Of a stretch of 64,000 nt of DNA, positions 12,101-18,299 are shown in pieces (the first letter of the stretch is position 1; each line of letters begins with the position of its first letter). The stretch covers positions 5,633,001-5,697,000 of the forward strand of contig NZ_JAZHSB010000001.1 in NCBI RefSeq assembly GCF_036924715.1, in the 5' to 3' direction. This DNA comes from Bradyrhizobium sp. AZCC 1721. GTDB taxonomy: Bacteria; Pseudomonadota; Alphaproteobacteria; Rhizobiales; Xanthobacteraceae. The notes under the pieces are model-generated. The model was not told the origin of the DNA. It saw only the letters and a program-made list of their open reading frames with translations, and searched no databases. The position numbers were made by a program, and so were the translations under genes.

Positions 12101-15100
12101 CGATCCGGAGGTATAGATGACGTAAGCGGTCTGCGTCGGGTGGATCAGATTGTCGAGCGGTACGCTCGATGTATCCCCGCGCGCCGCTTCGGCTTCCGCA
12201 TCGAGCACAAGGCAATCGAGTGCACGCGCTTCCGCCAGCTTATCGCCGGCAGCCAGCACGATTTCGATGCCTCCGTCCTTCAGGATGCGCCTGATGCGCC
12301 CCAGCGGCCATTTCGGATCGAGCGGCACATAGGCGCCGCCCGCCTTCAGCACGCCAAGCAGCGCGGCAACAAAGGCCGGCGAGCGCTCGATCCACAGCGC
12401 CACCGGCACCTCGCGCGTCACGCTCTTGCTTGCAAGCATGTGAGCGATGCGGTTCGATTTCCGCTCCAGCTCGGCAAACGTCAGCGTCTCGCTGCCGCAC
12501 CGGATGGCAACCGCGGCCTGGCGATCGGCGGTCGACGCGCGATGAAGATTGACCACATCGGTGAATCCGAACACGGCTGCCTCGCTCGGCACGACCTGCC
12601 GGTTCGCATCGTCGATGACGAAGTCCGATATCCGCCGCTCCGCATTTTCCGCGATCTGCCGCAGCAATGAACCGAATTGTGCGGCCAGCCGCGCGATCGT
12701 CGGGGAATCGAACAGATCGGTGGCGTAGTTGAATGTCGCCTTCATGCCCCCGGCGCCGTCGACGACATCAAGCGCGAGATCGAAATGTGAACCCGCGAGG
12801 TCCATGATGTCGATCTCGGCGGTGAGCCCTGCGATGCCGTCGAACCCGCGCGGCGCCGTCATGTAGTTGAACTTGGCCTGGAACAGCGGATTGTGCCCAC
12901 TGCTTCGTTCAGGGCGCAGCCCGTCGACCAGCATTTCGAAGGGCAGGTCCTGATGGGACAGCGCCTCGATCACCGCGTCCTTGACCTCTCGGAGCAGGTT
13001 CGGGAAGGTTGCTTCATCGGCAATCTCGGCGCGCAGCACCAGCGTGTTGACGAAGCAGCCAATCAGCCGCTCGAGCTGGGCGTGACGACGCCCCGCGACC
13101 GGCACGCCGACGCGCAAATCGCTCTGCCCCGTGTAGCGATACAGCAGCGCCTGATATGCACCGAGCAGCAGCATGAAGACGCTCACGCCATATTTTGCGG
13201 CGATGTCCCGCAAGCGGGCGGCCAGCGCGCCATCGATGGCAAGGCCGATCGTATCGCCGGCATGGCTTTGCGTTGCGATACGCGGACGGTCATGGGGCAG
13301 CGCCAGCACGGGGTGCGCGTCACCCAGCTTTGCGCGCCAATAGGCGAGCTGCCGATCTCCCTCGCCACAAGCGAGCCAGTTTCGTTGCCAGACTGCGAAA
13401 TCGGCATATTGCATCATCGGCACCGGCGGCCGGCCTGCGTCCTGCCCGGTGCCGTTGCGGTAGAGTCCCGCCAGCTCTTCGAGCATCACGTCGAGCGACC
13501 ATCCATCGACGACGATGTGGTGAGCAAGCAGCAGCAATTCGTGCGCATCATCTGCGAACTGAAGCAACAGCGCCCGCAATAGCGGCCCATTGACAAGGTC
13601 GAACGGTTTTCCGAGTTCGAACCGTCTGACTTCCGCCGCATGCTCGGCGGAAAGACCCCGGAGATCCTGGTGCCAGATATCGACGCCGAGGGCGTCGTGA
13701 ATAACCTGCCTTGCGCGACCGTCCGTTGCGACGAATGTGGTGCGCAGCACTTCGTGACGCTGAACGATCTCCGCAATCGCCTGCGACAAGGCGGTATGAT
13801 CGAGCTTTCCCTTGAGCCGGATCGTGCTCGCGACCGTATAGGCCGTACCATTGGGGTCCAGATTCCAGAGAAACCACAGCCGCTCCTGCGCATGGGACAA
13901 GGTCACGCGGTCGGCCGGCGCTGCCCGCTGGATCGGAGGAAGCGCCCTCTTCGCGCCCTCGCGCAACAGGGCGTCGATATGATCAGCGAATGCTGCAAGC
14001 TTCGGCACGTCGAAAAAGCTGCGCAGTTCCAACTCGACGCCGAAGCGTTCGCGCAGCGCGGCCGCGGTCTGGCCGGCCGCGATCGAGTTTCCGCCCAGCA
14101 CGAAGAAATCGTCCTCGCGATGCACGGCCTGGACGCCCAGCGCCTCGCACCAGATCGATGCCAGCGCGCGCTCGGTGTCGGTTACGGGCGCCGTCAGCGT
14201 CGCGCCATCGCGGCGTCGCCCTCGCTCAAACACCATAAAGCTGTCGAGCGTGTTGTTGGCCCAGCCGGCGGCGCAGGCGGAGCGCTGCAGTTTTCCGCTC
14301 GTCGTCAGCGGCATCGCTTGCGGATTCAGCAGGACGATCACGGCCGGATATTCCTGCGCCTGCCGCAGCACCGCCTCGCCGATTCCCTGGGCGAGAGCCT
14401 CGGGACGCTCACGCTTGAGAACGGTACGGCTGAACTCTGCCGCGACACCAATGCTTTCCCGTCCATCGATCTCGACCGCAAACGCGGCAACCCGTCCGCT
14501 GCGGACGGTTTCGACCTCGGCCTCGACCGCCTGCTCGACGTCAGTCGGATATACATTCTGGCCGCGAACGATCAGCAGGTCCTTGAGCCGGCCCGTCACG
14601 ATCAGCGTGCCGTCCTTGACGAAACCGAGATCTCCGGTACGCAGCCAGCGCATGCCATCGCGCGCGACGAAGGCTTTTTGCGTGGCCTCAGGATTATTCC
14701 AGTATCCGAGCGCGACACTCGGGCCGGCGACCCAGATCTCGCCGACTTCGTCGGCCGGTGCCGCAGCCGACCCATCGATGCGCATGATGCGCGTGACGTG
14801 GCCCGCGACCGCCCGACCGCACGCCACGAGATCGGTCCCTTGGTCGGCTGTTGCGACGCGGCCCGCCGCAAGCGCCGCCGTATCGAGGGTATAGCTGACA
14901 GTTTGGGTCGAGAGGTCACCTGCCGTCACCAGCAGCGTCGCCTCGGCTAGGCCGTAGCAGGCGTTCAACGCTCGTCGATCGAACCCGGCCGGCTTGAATC
15001 GTTCCCCGAATATGCGGAGCGTATTGCTGCGAACAAACTCCGAGCCGGAGAATGCGAACTTCCAGCGGCTAAGGTCGAGCCGGTCGATCGTTTCGTCGGA

Positions 15101-15907
15101 AATGCGGTCGGCACACAGCGCGAAGGCAAAGTCGGGTCCACCGCTGATCGTGCCGCCGTGACGATCGATGGCCTCAAGCCAGCGTCGCGGCCGCTCGAGA
15201 AAATTGCGCGGCGACATCAGGACGGCGGTAAAGCCGGTAAACAGCGGATTCAGCAGCCCGCCGATCAATCCCATGTCGTGATAGAGCGGCAGCCAGCTTA
15301 CGAAGACGTCGTCGAGCGCTCCTCGGGCCACGGCCTCGATGGCCTTCTCGTTGGCCGTCAGGTTGGCGTGCGAGACGCAAACGCCTTTCGGCTGCGAGGT
15401 CGATCCGGACGTATACTGCAGGAAGGCGACCGCATCTGCCTCCGGCCTCGTCTCGCGCCACTCCGCAGCAAGCGCCGCCGGTATCGCATCTACCGCAACG
15501 ATCTCTATGTTCGCCCGCTCGGGAAGTGCCGCCTCCACCGCACCAACCAGCGCGGCTTCCGTCAGGATGAAGCGAGGCGTCGCATCGCGCAGAATGCCGT
15601 TGAGACGCCCCGCATAGCGTTCGGCGCCGCCCTCCGGCGGATAGGCTGGGACGGCGATCACGCAGGAATACAGGCACGCATAGAACGCCACGGCATAGTC
15701 GAGGCCGCTGGGCAGCAGGATAACCGCGCGCTCGCCCGCGCCGCCCAACTGCTGCAGGTAGGCTGCGACGGATCGAATCCGGGCGTCGAGACCGGCAAAC
15801 GTCAGCTCTTCGGCGACGCTGTCTCCCTCCAGGAAGCGCAACGCGATCCGATCGGAGCGTAACGCGGCGTGGCACCGTAGTCGTTCGACGAGGTTGTCTT
15901 TGTACAT
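6155..15907 (-). CDS. Lipopeptide-initiating NRPS: FAAL-PCP-C-A-PCP-E-C-A-PCP
   Basis: 3250 residues. Domains by residue: fatty acyl-AMP ligase 1-560 (YTSGSTSQPKG near 165, YHDMGLIGG near 209-217); carrier 580-650 (Ser608 in LGGNS); starter-type condensation 662-1095 (HHIVVDG at 797-803); adenylation 1110-1612; carrier 1625-1695 (Ser1660 in LGGDS); epimerization 1715-2150 (HHLVVDGVSW from 1847, EGHGRE near 1985, RTVGWFT near 2000); condensation 2180-2620 of the type that follows epimerases (HHIFVDG from 2327); adenylation 2650-3150; carrier 3158-3228 (Ser3192). No thioesterase is present, so the chain passes to the next synthetase, whose GTG overlaps this stop. The FAAL at the N-terminus shows that the product begins with a fatty acid. 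The ATG at 15907 has GAGAAG just upstream. It follows the hydroxylase gene by 54 bases. Confidence 0.95.
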   Translation of the reverse strand: MYKDNLVERLRCHAALRSDRIALRFLEGDSVAEELTFAGLDARIRSVAAYLQQLGGAGERAVILLPSGLDYAVAFYACLYSCVIAVPAYPPEGGAERYAGRLNGILRDATPRFILTEAALVGAVEAALPERANIEIVAVDAIPAALAAEWRETRPEADAVAFLQYTSGSTSQPKGVCVSHANLTANEKAIEAVARGALDDVFVSWLPLYHDMGLIGGLLNPLFTGFTAVLMSPRNFLERPRRWLEAIDRHGGTISGGPDFAFALCADRISDETIDRLDLSRWKFAFSGSEFVRSNTLRIFGERFKPAGFDRRALNACYGLAEATLLVTAGDLSTQTVSYTLDTAALAAGRVATADQGTDLVACGRAVAGHVTRIMRIDGSAAAPADEVGEIWVAGPSVALGYWNNPEATQKAFVARDGMRWLRTGDLGFVKDGTLIVTGRLKDLLIVRGQNVYPTDVEQAVEAEVETVRSGRVAAFAVEIDGRESIGVAAEFSRTVLKRERPEALAQGIGEAVLRQAQEYPAVIVLLNPQAMPLTTSGKLQRSACAAGWANNTLDSFMVFERGRRRDGATLTAPVTDTERALASIWCEALGVQAVHREDDFFVLGGNSIAAGQTAAALRERFGVELELRSFFDVPKLAAFADHIDALLREGAKRALPPIQRAAPADRVTLSHAQERLWFLWNLDPNGTAYTVASTIRLKGKLDHTALSQAIAEIVQRHEVLRTTFVATDGRARQVIHDALGVDIWHQDLRGLSAEHAAEVRRFELGKPFDLVNGPLLRALLLQFADDAHELLLLAHHIVVDGWSLDVMLEELAGLYRNGTGQDAGRPPVPMMQYADFAVWQRNWLACGEGDRQLAYWRAKLGDAHPVLALPHDRPRIATQSHAGDTIGLAIDGALAARLRDIAAKYGVSVFMLLLGAYQALLYRYTGQSDLRVGVPVAGRRHAQLERLIGCFVNTLVLRAEIADEATFPNLLREVKDAVIEALSHQDLPFEMLVDGLRPERSSGHNPLFQAKFNYMTAPRGFDGIAGLTAEIDIMDLAGSHFDLALDVVDGAGGMKATFNYATDLFDSPTIARLAAQFGSLLRQIAENAERRISDFVIDDANRQVVPSEAAVFGFTDVVNLHRASTADRQAAVAIRCGSETLTFAELERKSNRIAHMLASKSVTREVPVALWIERSPAFVAALLGVLKAGGAYVPLDPKWPLGRIRRILKDGGIEIVLAAGDKLAEARALDCLVLDAEAEAARGDTSSVPLDNLIHPTQTAYVIYTSGSTGTPKGVAVSHGALANYVQALLPRLQPQHLANMAMVSTVAADLGHTVLFGALASGATLHLLPPEVVFDADAFAKVMRDGEVGVLKIVPSHLRGLLKASRSADLLPSDALILGGEASDSALLNEIRPLRPQCRILNHYGPTETTVGAVTHECEAECGTGSVPIGLPLANLRAHVLDDALNEVPIGVAGELYIGGAGVARGYRGEAGLTAERFVPDPFGPAGARLYRTGDRVRCDRAGRLIFLGRSDDQIKLRGYRIELGEVGRAIKALQGIDDAVVVARAIGGSAERQELVAYCVPAMGATPKPDMIKQQLATVVPEYMVPSHVIVLQRLPLTPNGKVDRKALPEPAGGVVAANYSAPLGDTEEQIAAVWREVLGRERIGRNDNFFELGGDSILSLQIIARLRKRGIRLTPKQVFGQQTVAGLATVAAVAAAPAARKESSTAKVSTDAATGMRHLLPIQARFFSEDIGNRNHWNQAVLLAPQTRMDWETLRRALTTIVDHHDALRLQFAQVDGAWRAAQGTPPSPSELLWIHTDVGDATQVTALASAAQESLSLSAGRLLRAVAMDLADGSQRLLIAIHHLVVDGVSWRVLLEDLAAAYDQLKRGAAVTLPPKSESYASWGERLHSCAATRELAGELPFWLDCAAGPSLPCDDDHGGVDRVGDGEEVSLVFDTEVTSSLLQEAPSAYRTQVNDLMLASLARAVSRWSQRDDVTIEIEGHGREDIFPDADVSRTVGWFTTAFPVRLQGGSDDHASLIKTVKEKLRALPNRGLGYGVLRYLGSEDQRKALAQLAEPQIVFNYLGRFDGSVGASSLFGFAPESAGASRSAAAPLRGWLNITGLVREGRLYLSFGYGRKRYRRETVERLAKLYEMALRELVAHCCSGASGLTPSDVALSGLDQADLDRLATTFDLRGIEDIYPLSPMQQGMLFHAVRDGDNDAYVNQIGLELFGFEADKLRAAWQAVSDRHAALRTGFVWQHMSGAAQQVVHRHVTVPFVEEDWRNRTAALERNGGRAELDAVLADASRRERESGFDVSQPPLQRVRLIRLDDKRHWLIWTHHHIFVDGWSSARLVAEVFRHVSGGTLPAVQGSYRNYIAWLQGRDHAGAEKFWRDALAGLEAPTLLANAPATNNKTSEEGHASIALSMNPELAERLKAFAKRERVTLNTLVQAAWAQLLRRHSGQAAVCFGVTVSGRPADLPGSEEMVGLFINTLPIVDAPSPQARTGEWLRQLQEQNLALREHGWTPLYEIQRLAGQAGQALFDSILVFENYPIDEALRGTGESGPRLGRVQHVTPTNYALAVAVFAGSERLDLEFSYDRARFDEVAIRRLRDILHGLLERIAANAERPIGNLGLSAGDEARRILEWSSAGRLATGASYVGVVAHIEAQAAAAPSAVAIVWGGQRLSYGEVNARANQLARRLRHFDAGPDRLTGIALMRSPEMMVALLAVLKASGAYLPLDPDYPAERLAYMLRDSAATLVLTQSALLEPLAPVLRETGVEAWCIDEPQRPVGEDTANLNVEIHPDSLAYVIYTSGSTGMPKGVAVTHGPLAMHCEAIGRLYRMTSRDREFQSASINFDIAHERWLVPLMTGGSLVLPSRPGLLIDDLVDEIARNSVTSIFLPPAYADQLSAALRQSGRRLSIRACIVGGEAWSDSVIKALRQAADVDLLVNAYGPTETVIAPTAWLVDDAALTPGQPAPIGRPVGNRSAYILDADLNIVPVGVTGELFIGGVGLARGYLNRAALTAERFIPDPFGGSGARLYRTGDLARWRADGVIDYVGRADQQVKIRGFRIELGEIEARLLEQRGVRAAAVVARESRTGRQLIAYASGEPTLDGRALRDALSAILPDYMVPSAIVVLEQLPLTPNGKIDRRALPSPHEDAQPHRFYEAPEDEIEIALAKIWAELLGVEQIGRNDHFFELGGHSLLAVRVLSRVSQEIGVSIPVSDLFVHPDLASFARVVSIRLIEQEFDADELQDLIAAGQ
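6458..7960 (-). other. Adenylation domain 2 (unassigned code)
   Basis: Core motifs are intact (YTSGSTGMPKG near residues 2799-2809, NAYGPTETVI near 2938-2947, PNGKIDRR near 3132). Pocket residues aligned by hand to GrsA read D (2845), I, E, F, I, G, A, I, A. I do not recognise this combination. The acidic Glu at the third place would suit a basic or amine side chain, as in some ornithine or lysine codes, but that is weak evidence. Confidence 0.55.
9458..10765 (-). other. Epimerization domain following the Asp module
   Basis: This region carries the set that separates E from C domains: LPIQARFF near residue 1724, HHLVVDGVSW from 1847, EGHGRE near 1985, DVSRTVGWFT near 1997-2006, NRGLGYG near 2036-2042 and FNYLGRFD near 2066. 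E domains equilibrate the alpha carbon of the carrier-bound residue; the condensation domain downstream begins with SPMQQGMLFH, typical of domains that accept a D residue. I infer a D-configured first amino acid. Confidence 0.85.
11072..12580 (-). other. Adenylation domain 1 (Asp-like code)
   Basis: Core motifs are YTSGSTGTPKG near residues 1265-1275 and NHYGPTETTVG at 1404-1414. Pocket residues aligned by hand to GrsA read D (1311), L, T, K, I, G, H, V, G, which is very near the known aspartate code DLTKVGHIGK; the asparagine code has Glu instead of His at the seventh place. The domain is followed by a carrier and an epimerization domain, so D-Asp or a hydroxylated form is expected. The neighbouring TauD/SyrP-like oxygenase fits beta-hydroxylation of this residue (inference). 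Confidence 0.65.
14228..15907 (-). other. Fatty acyl-AMP ligase (FAAL) loading domain
   Basis: Residues 1-560 of the large NRPS have the adenylating-enzyme fold with the FAAL-type features YHDMGLIGG and a CYGLAEATLL segment near 317-326, unlike the amino-acid A domains of the same protein. FAALs activate a fatty acid as acyl-AMP and pass it to the next carrier protein without free acyl-CoA. This is the strongest sign that the product is a lipopeptide. Chain length cannot be read from the sequence. Confidence 0.88.
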
Positions 15908-15961
15908 CTTCTCGAATCCAGTCCGCGCGCGACGACGATTCTCGCCGCCCGAAAATGCCGA

Positions 15962-16930
15962 TCAGCCCTGCCGATGCGCTTCCGCCATCGCGACGATCAC
16001 CTTGCGCGGCCCCTTGAACGGCGCGCGCGCATGCGCGGTGAGCATGTTGTCAAGCATCACCACATCGCCGGCCTGCCAGGGAAAACTGATCTTGTGCGTT
16101 TCGAGAACGTTGCGGACGGTGGCGAGCGTCTCGTCATCGATCGGCGAACCGTCGCCGTAGAAGACGTTACGCGGCAGTTCAGTCTCGTCGCCGACCACGT
16201 CGAGCAGACTCTCGCGAACTTCCGGCTCGAGATTGGAGACGTGAAACAAATGGGCCTGATTGAACCAGACCCACTCTCCCGTCGCCGGATGCCGCGCCGT
16301 CCCCTGACAGATCTGGCGCGTGCGAAGCTCGCCGTCGTCCTTCCATTCGCATTCGATATCGTGCCCGGCGCAGTAGGCCTCGACCTCCGCCCTGGACTCC
16401 GTGCCGAACACCTGCTGCCAGTCGACGTCGAGCCCGTTGCCGTAGTTCCGCACATACATCACGCCCTTCTCGGCGAAACGCTCCCGAATGGCCGGCGGCA
16501 TATCGCGATAGATGGCGCGGCTGTCGGCGATCGGCGTTTCGCCGCCCTCCTGCGCCGGCTGCATGCAATAGAACCAGATCTTCATCGGCCAATCGCGCGT
16601 ATAGGCCTGCTCGTTGTGCAGCGGGATATGCTGGTGCGGCGGGTACTCCGTGGAGGTGTAGACGCCGGAGGTAACCTGCGAGCGCGGCGTCGATCCAAAC
16701 TCGTAGGTGAGCAGCGGATGACCGAAATCGGCCGCGAACGCCCGGAAGGCATCAGGGCCGTCGAGAGAGAAATCGCGAAACACGATGCCGCCGCAATCGG
16801 TCAAATGCCGGTCGATGGTGTCGCGCAGCATGGGAAGCGCCGCGCCGAGCGGCTGCCCGATCTTATCGGCCTTCAGCAACAGCGGAAGGCTTTTGCCTTC
16901 AATGAGTGGCTGGACGGAGAATACGCTCAT
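15962..16930 (-). CDS. TauD/TfdA-family Fe(II)/2-oxoglutarate dioxygenase, SyrP-like
   Basis: 322 residues. The probable iron site is HNE (His105, Glu107) and the distal His300 in TAHARAP, with an Arg nearby (309) for 2-oxoglutarate. The His-x-Glu form rather than His-x-Asp is as in SyrP and clavaminate synthase-like members. SyrP hydroxylates Asp at the beta carbon on an NRPS carrier in syringomycin synthesis. Lying between the thioesterase and an NRPS with an Asp-like adenylation domain, the enzyme most likely makes beta-hydroxyaspartate, a bidentate iron ligand (inference). The start at 16930 is preceded by GCGAGGATC and overlaps the end of the thioesterase gene by 32 bases, so the two are translationally linked. 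Gamma-butyrobetaine or taurine dioxygenase are less likely given the context. Confidence 0.85.
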   Translation of the reverse strand: MSVFSVQPLIEGKSLPLLLKADKIGQPLGAALPMLRDTIDRHLTDCGGIVFRDFSLDGPDAFRAFAADFGHPLLTYEFGSTPRSQVTSGVYTSTEYPPHQHIPLHNEQAYTRDWPMKIWFYCMQPAQEGGETPIADSRAIYRDMPPAIRERFAEKGVMYVRNYGNGLDVDWQQVFGTESRAEVEAYCAGHDIECEWKDDGELRTRQICQGTARHPATGEWVWFNQAHLFHVSNLEPEVRESLLDVVGDETELPRNVFYGDGSPIDDETLATVRNVLETHKISFPWQAGDVVMLDNMLTAHARAPFKGPRKVIVAMAEAHRQG

Positions 16931-17654
16931 GATCCTCGCTCCGATGCGAACCGATCGATCGCCCCGACCGTCGGGCCAGGGCCGATCCGATCAGGCCGAG
17001 CAGTTCGGTTTGCTGCGTGTGAATGAAGAAGTGATGGCCCGGCAGCGTGTGAAGCGTGAATTCCGCCGAGGTCTCCTGTTGCCAAGCTTGTAGCGATTCG
17101 CGGCTGGTCTCGTCGTCGGCCCCGCCGAAGACGTGCACGGGACACGACAACGGACGCCGCCGCCGATAGACATAGGCGCCGCACATCAAAAAATCGGCGC
17201 GAAGCACCGGCAATGCCGATCGCATCAGCTCCGCATTCGACAACGCCTCGTCCGGCGTGCCCTGCAGATCGCGGAGCTCCTTCAGCAACGCCTCGTCGCT
17301 CAATGGCAGGCGCCATTTGCTGCCGTCTCGAACGGCCGGCGCCTCGGCGCCGGAGGCAAAGAGAATAGCCGGCGCGGGCGCGCCGCGATCACGCAGGAAA
17401 TGCGCGAGTTCGAACGCAATCAGCGCGCCGAGGCTATGTCCAAACAGCGCATAGGGCGCATCGAGCTGGGCGTGAAGTTCTGCAGCGAGCTGCCATGCAA
17501 GCGCGTGGGGGTCGGTCGCCAGCGGCTCGTCCATGCGCGCGCCGCGCCCCGGCCACTCCACCGGGTAGACATCGATCCATGACGGCAAAAGCCTGCGCCA
17601 CCGCGCATAGAACATGGCGCTGCCGCCGGAGTAAGGCAGACAAAGAAGCCGCAT
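16899..17654 (-). CDS. Type II thioesterase of the NRPS locus
   Basis: 251 residues, alpha/beta hydrolase of the GrsT type. The opening LCLPYSGGSAMFY and the nucleophile motif GHSLG (Ser74) are diagnostic; a His in LPGHHFF near the C-terminus completes the triad. Type II thioesterases are separate proteins that clear misprimed or stalled carrier domains, so they edit rather than release the final product. The gene lies 22 bases after the MbtH-like gene and overlaps the hydroxylase gene, in one transcription unit with both NRPS genes. Confidence 0.93.
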   Translation of the reverse strand: MRLLCLPYSGGSAMFYARWRRLLPSWIDVYPVEWPGRGARMDEPLATDPHALAWQLAAELHAQLDAPYALFGHSLGALIAFELAHFLRDRGAPAPAILFASGAEAPAVRDGSKWRLPLSDEALLKELRDLQGTPDEALSNAELMRSALPVLRADFLMCGAYVYRRRRPLSCPVHVFGGADDETSRESLQAWQQETSAEFTLHTLPGHHFFIHTQQTELLGLIGSALARRSGRSIGSHRSEDHERILRPATH

Positions 17655-17676
17655 CGGAAGACAAGGCTCCGTTGGC

Positions 17677-17904
17677 TTAAGCCGACTTCTGCGGGGCCGT
17701 CTCGTCCATGAATTTGCGCAACGTCAGCGGGCGCATGTCGGTCCACACCTGCTCGATGTGTTCAAGGCATTCCTTCTTGCTGCCGGTCTTGCCCACTGCT
17801 GTCCAGCCGTTCGGAATTTCCTTGAACGTCGGCCAGATGGAGTATTGCTCTTCGTGATTGATGACGACGGTGAAGGTGACGTCGTCTCTGTCGAACACCA
17901 TCAT
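17677..17904 (-). CDS. MbtH-like NRPS accessory protein
   Basis: 75 residues, the usual size. It shows the family signature: an N-terminal FDRDD, then EEQYSIWP, then P.GW, then CLEHIEQVWTDMRP. MbtH-like proteins bind adenylation domains and are needed for their folding or activity. It is the first gene of the biosynthetic operon. The start is ATG 17904 or the adjacent ATG 17901; AAGAAGGGA stands seven bases upstream. Confidence 0.96.
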   Translation of the reverse strand: MMVFDRDDVTFTVVINHEEQYSIWPTFKEIPNGWTAVGKTGSKKECLEHIEQVWTDMRPLTLRKFMDETAPQKSA

Positions 17905-18241
17905 GGTTCGGTCCCTTCTTCAGAAAACGAAAGCAATGCCGTGTTGACTAGGTCAGAAGCAAATCATGGTCAAAGCAATATCGACGACGAAGTTTTTAAT
18001 AGCTCCAAGTTGGCGATGACGTGACACGATGCAACCTCCGCGCTTGCGGGCCGGCGCGCATGAGGCGCGCATGACAAGTGACTGATGGGCAATGCGATGC
18101 GCAGTTTCTTGCAATTCTAACTCGCCAGTCCGGAACCTTTTCGATTTTCGAAATCGCACATCCAGCATCCGATGATCTTTCATCGCATTGTCATCAATTT
18201 CGATGAGTCAGTTTTGCTGAAACCATCAGATCAAAGAAATA
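17905..18241. promoter_or_regulatory. Intergenic region before the mbtH-NRPS operon
   Basis: About 340 bases without a gene between the receptor terminator and the MbtH-like start. It is visibly more AT-rich than the flanking genes. It should contain the promoter of the biosynthetic operon, but I could not identify a convincing -35/-10 pair. A half-site TTCTAAC stands near 18116 and an imperfect dyad GATTTTCGAAATC near 18143; neither is strong. Confidence 0.4.
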
Positions 18242-18266
18242 CCGCCGCGGATGAGATCCGCGGCGG
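18242..18266 (-). terminator. Rho-independent terminator of the receptor gene
   Basis: A perfect 11-base GC-rich stem (CCGCCGCGGAT) with a three-base loop is followed on the minus strand by TATTTCTTTGAT. It lies 33 bases past the stop of the TonB-dependent receptor gene. It separates receptor transcription from the mbtH operon, at least partly. Confidence 0.8.
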
Positions 18267-18299
18267 CACAAATTGCAGGTGATTGGATTGACGCGACGC

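Noticed and set aside
13640..14950. Plus-strand open frame of 436 codons
   Set aside because: Antisense of the FAAL and first condensation domain; no motifs and high-GC shadow composition.
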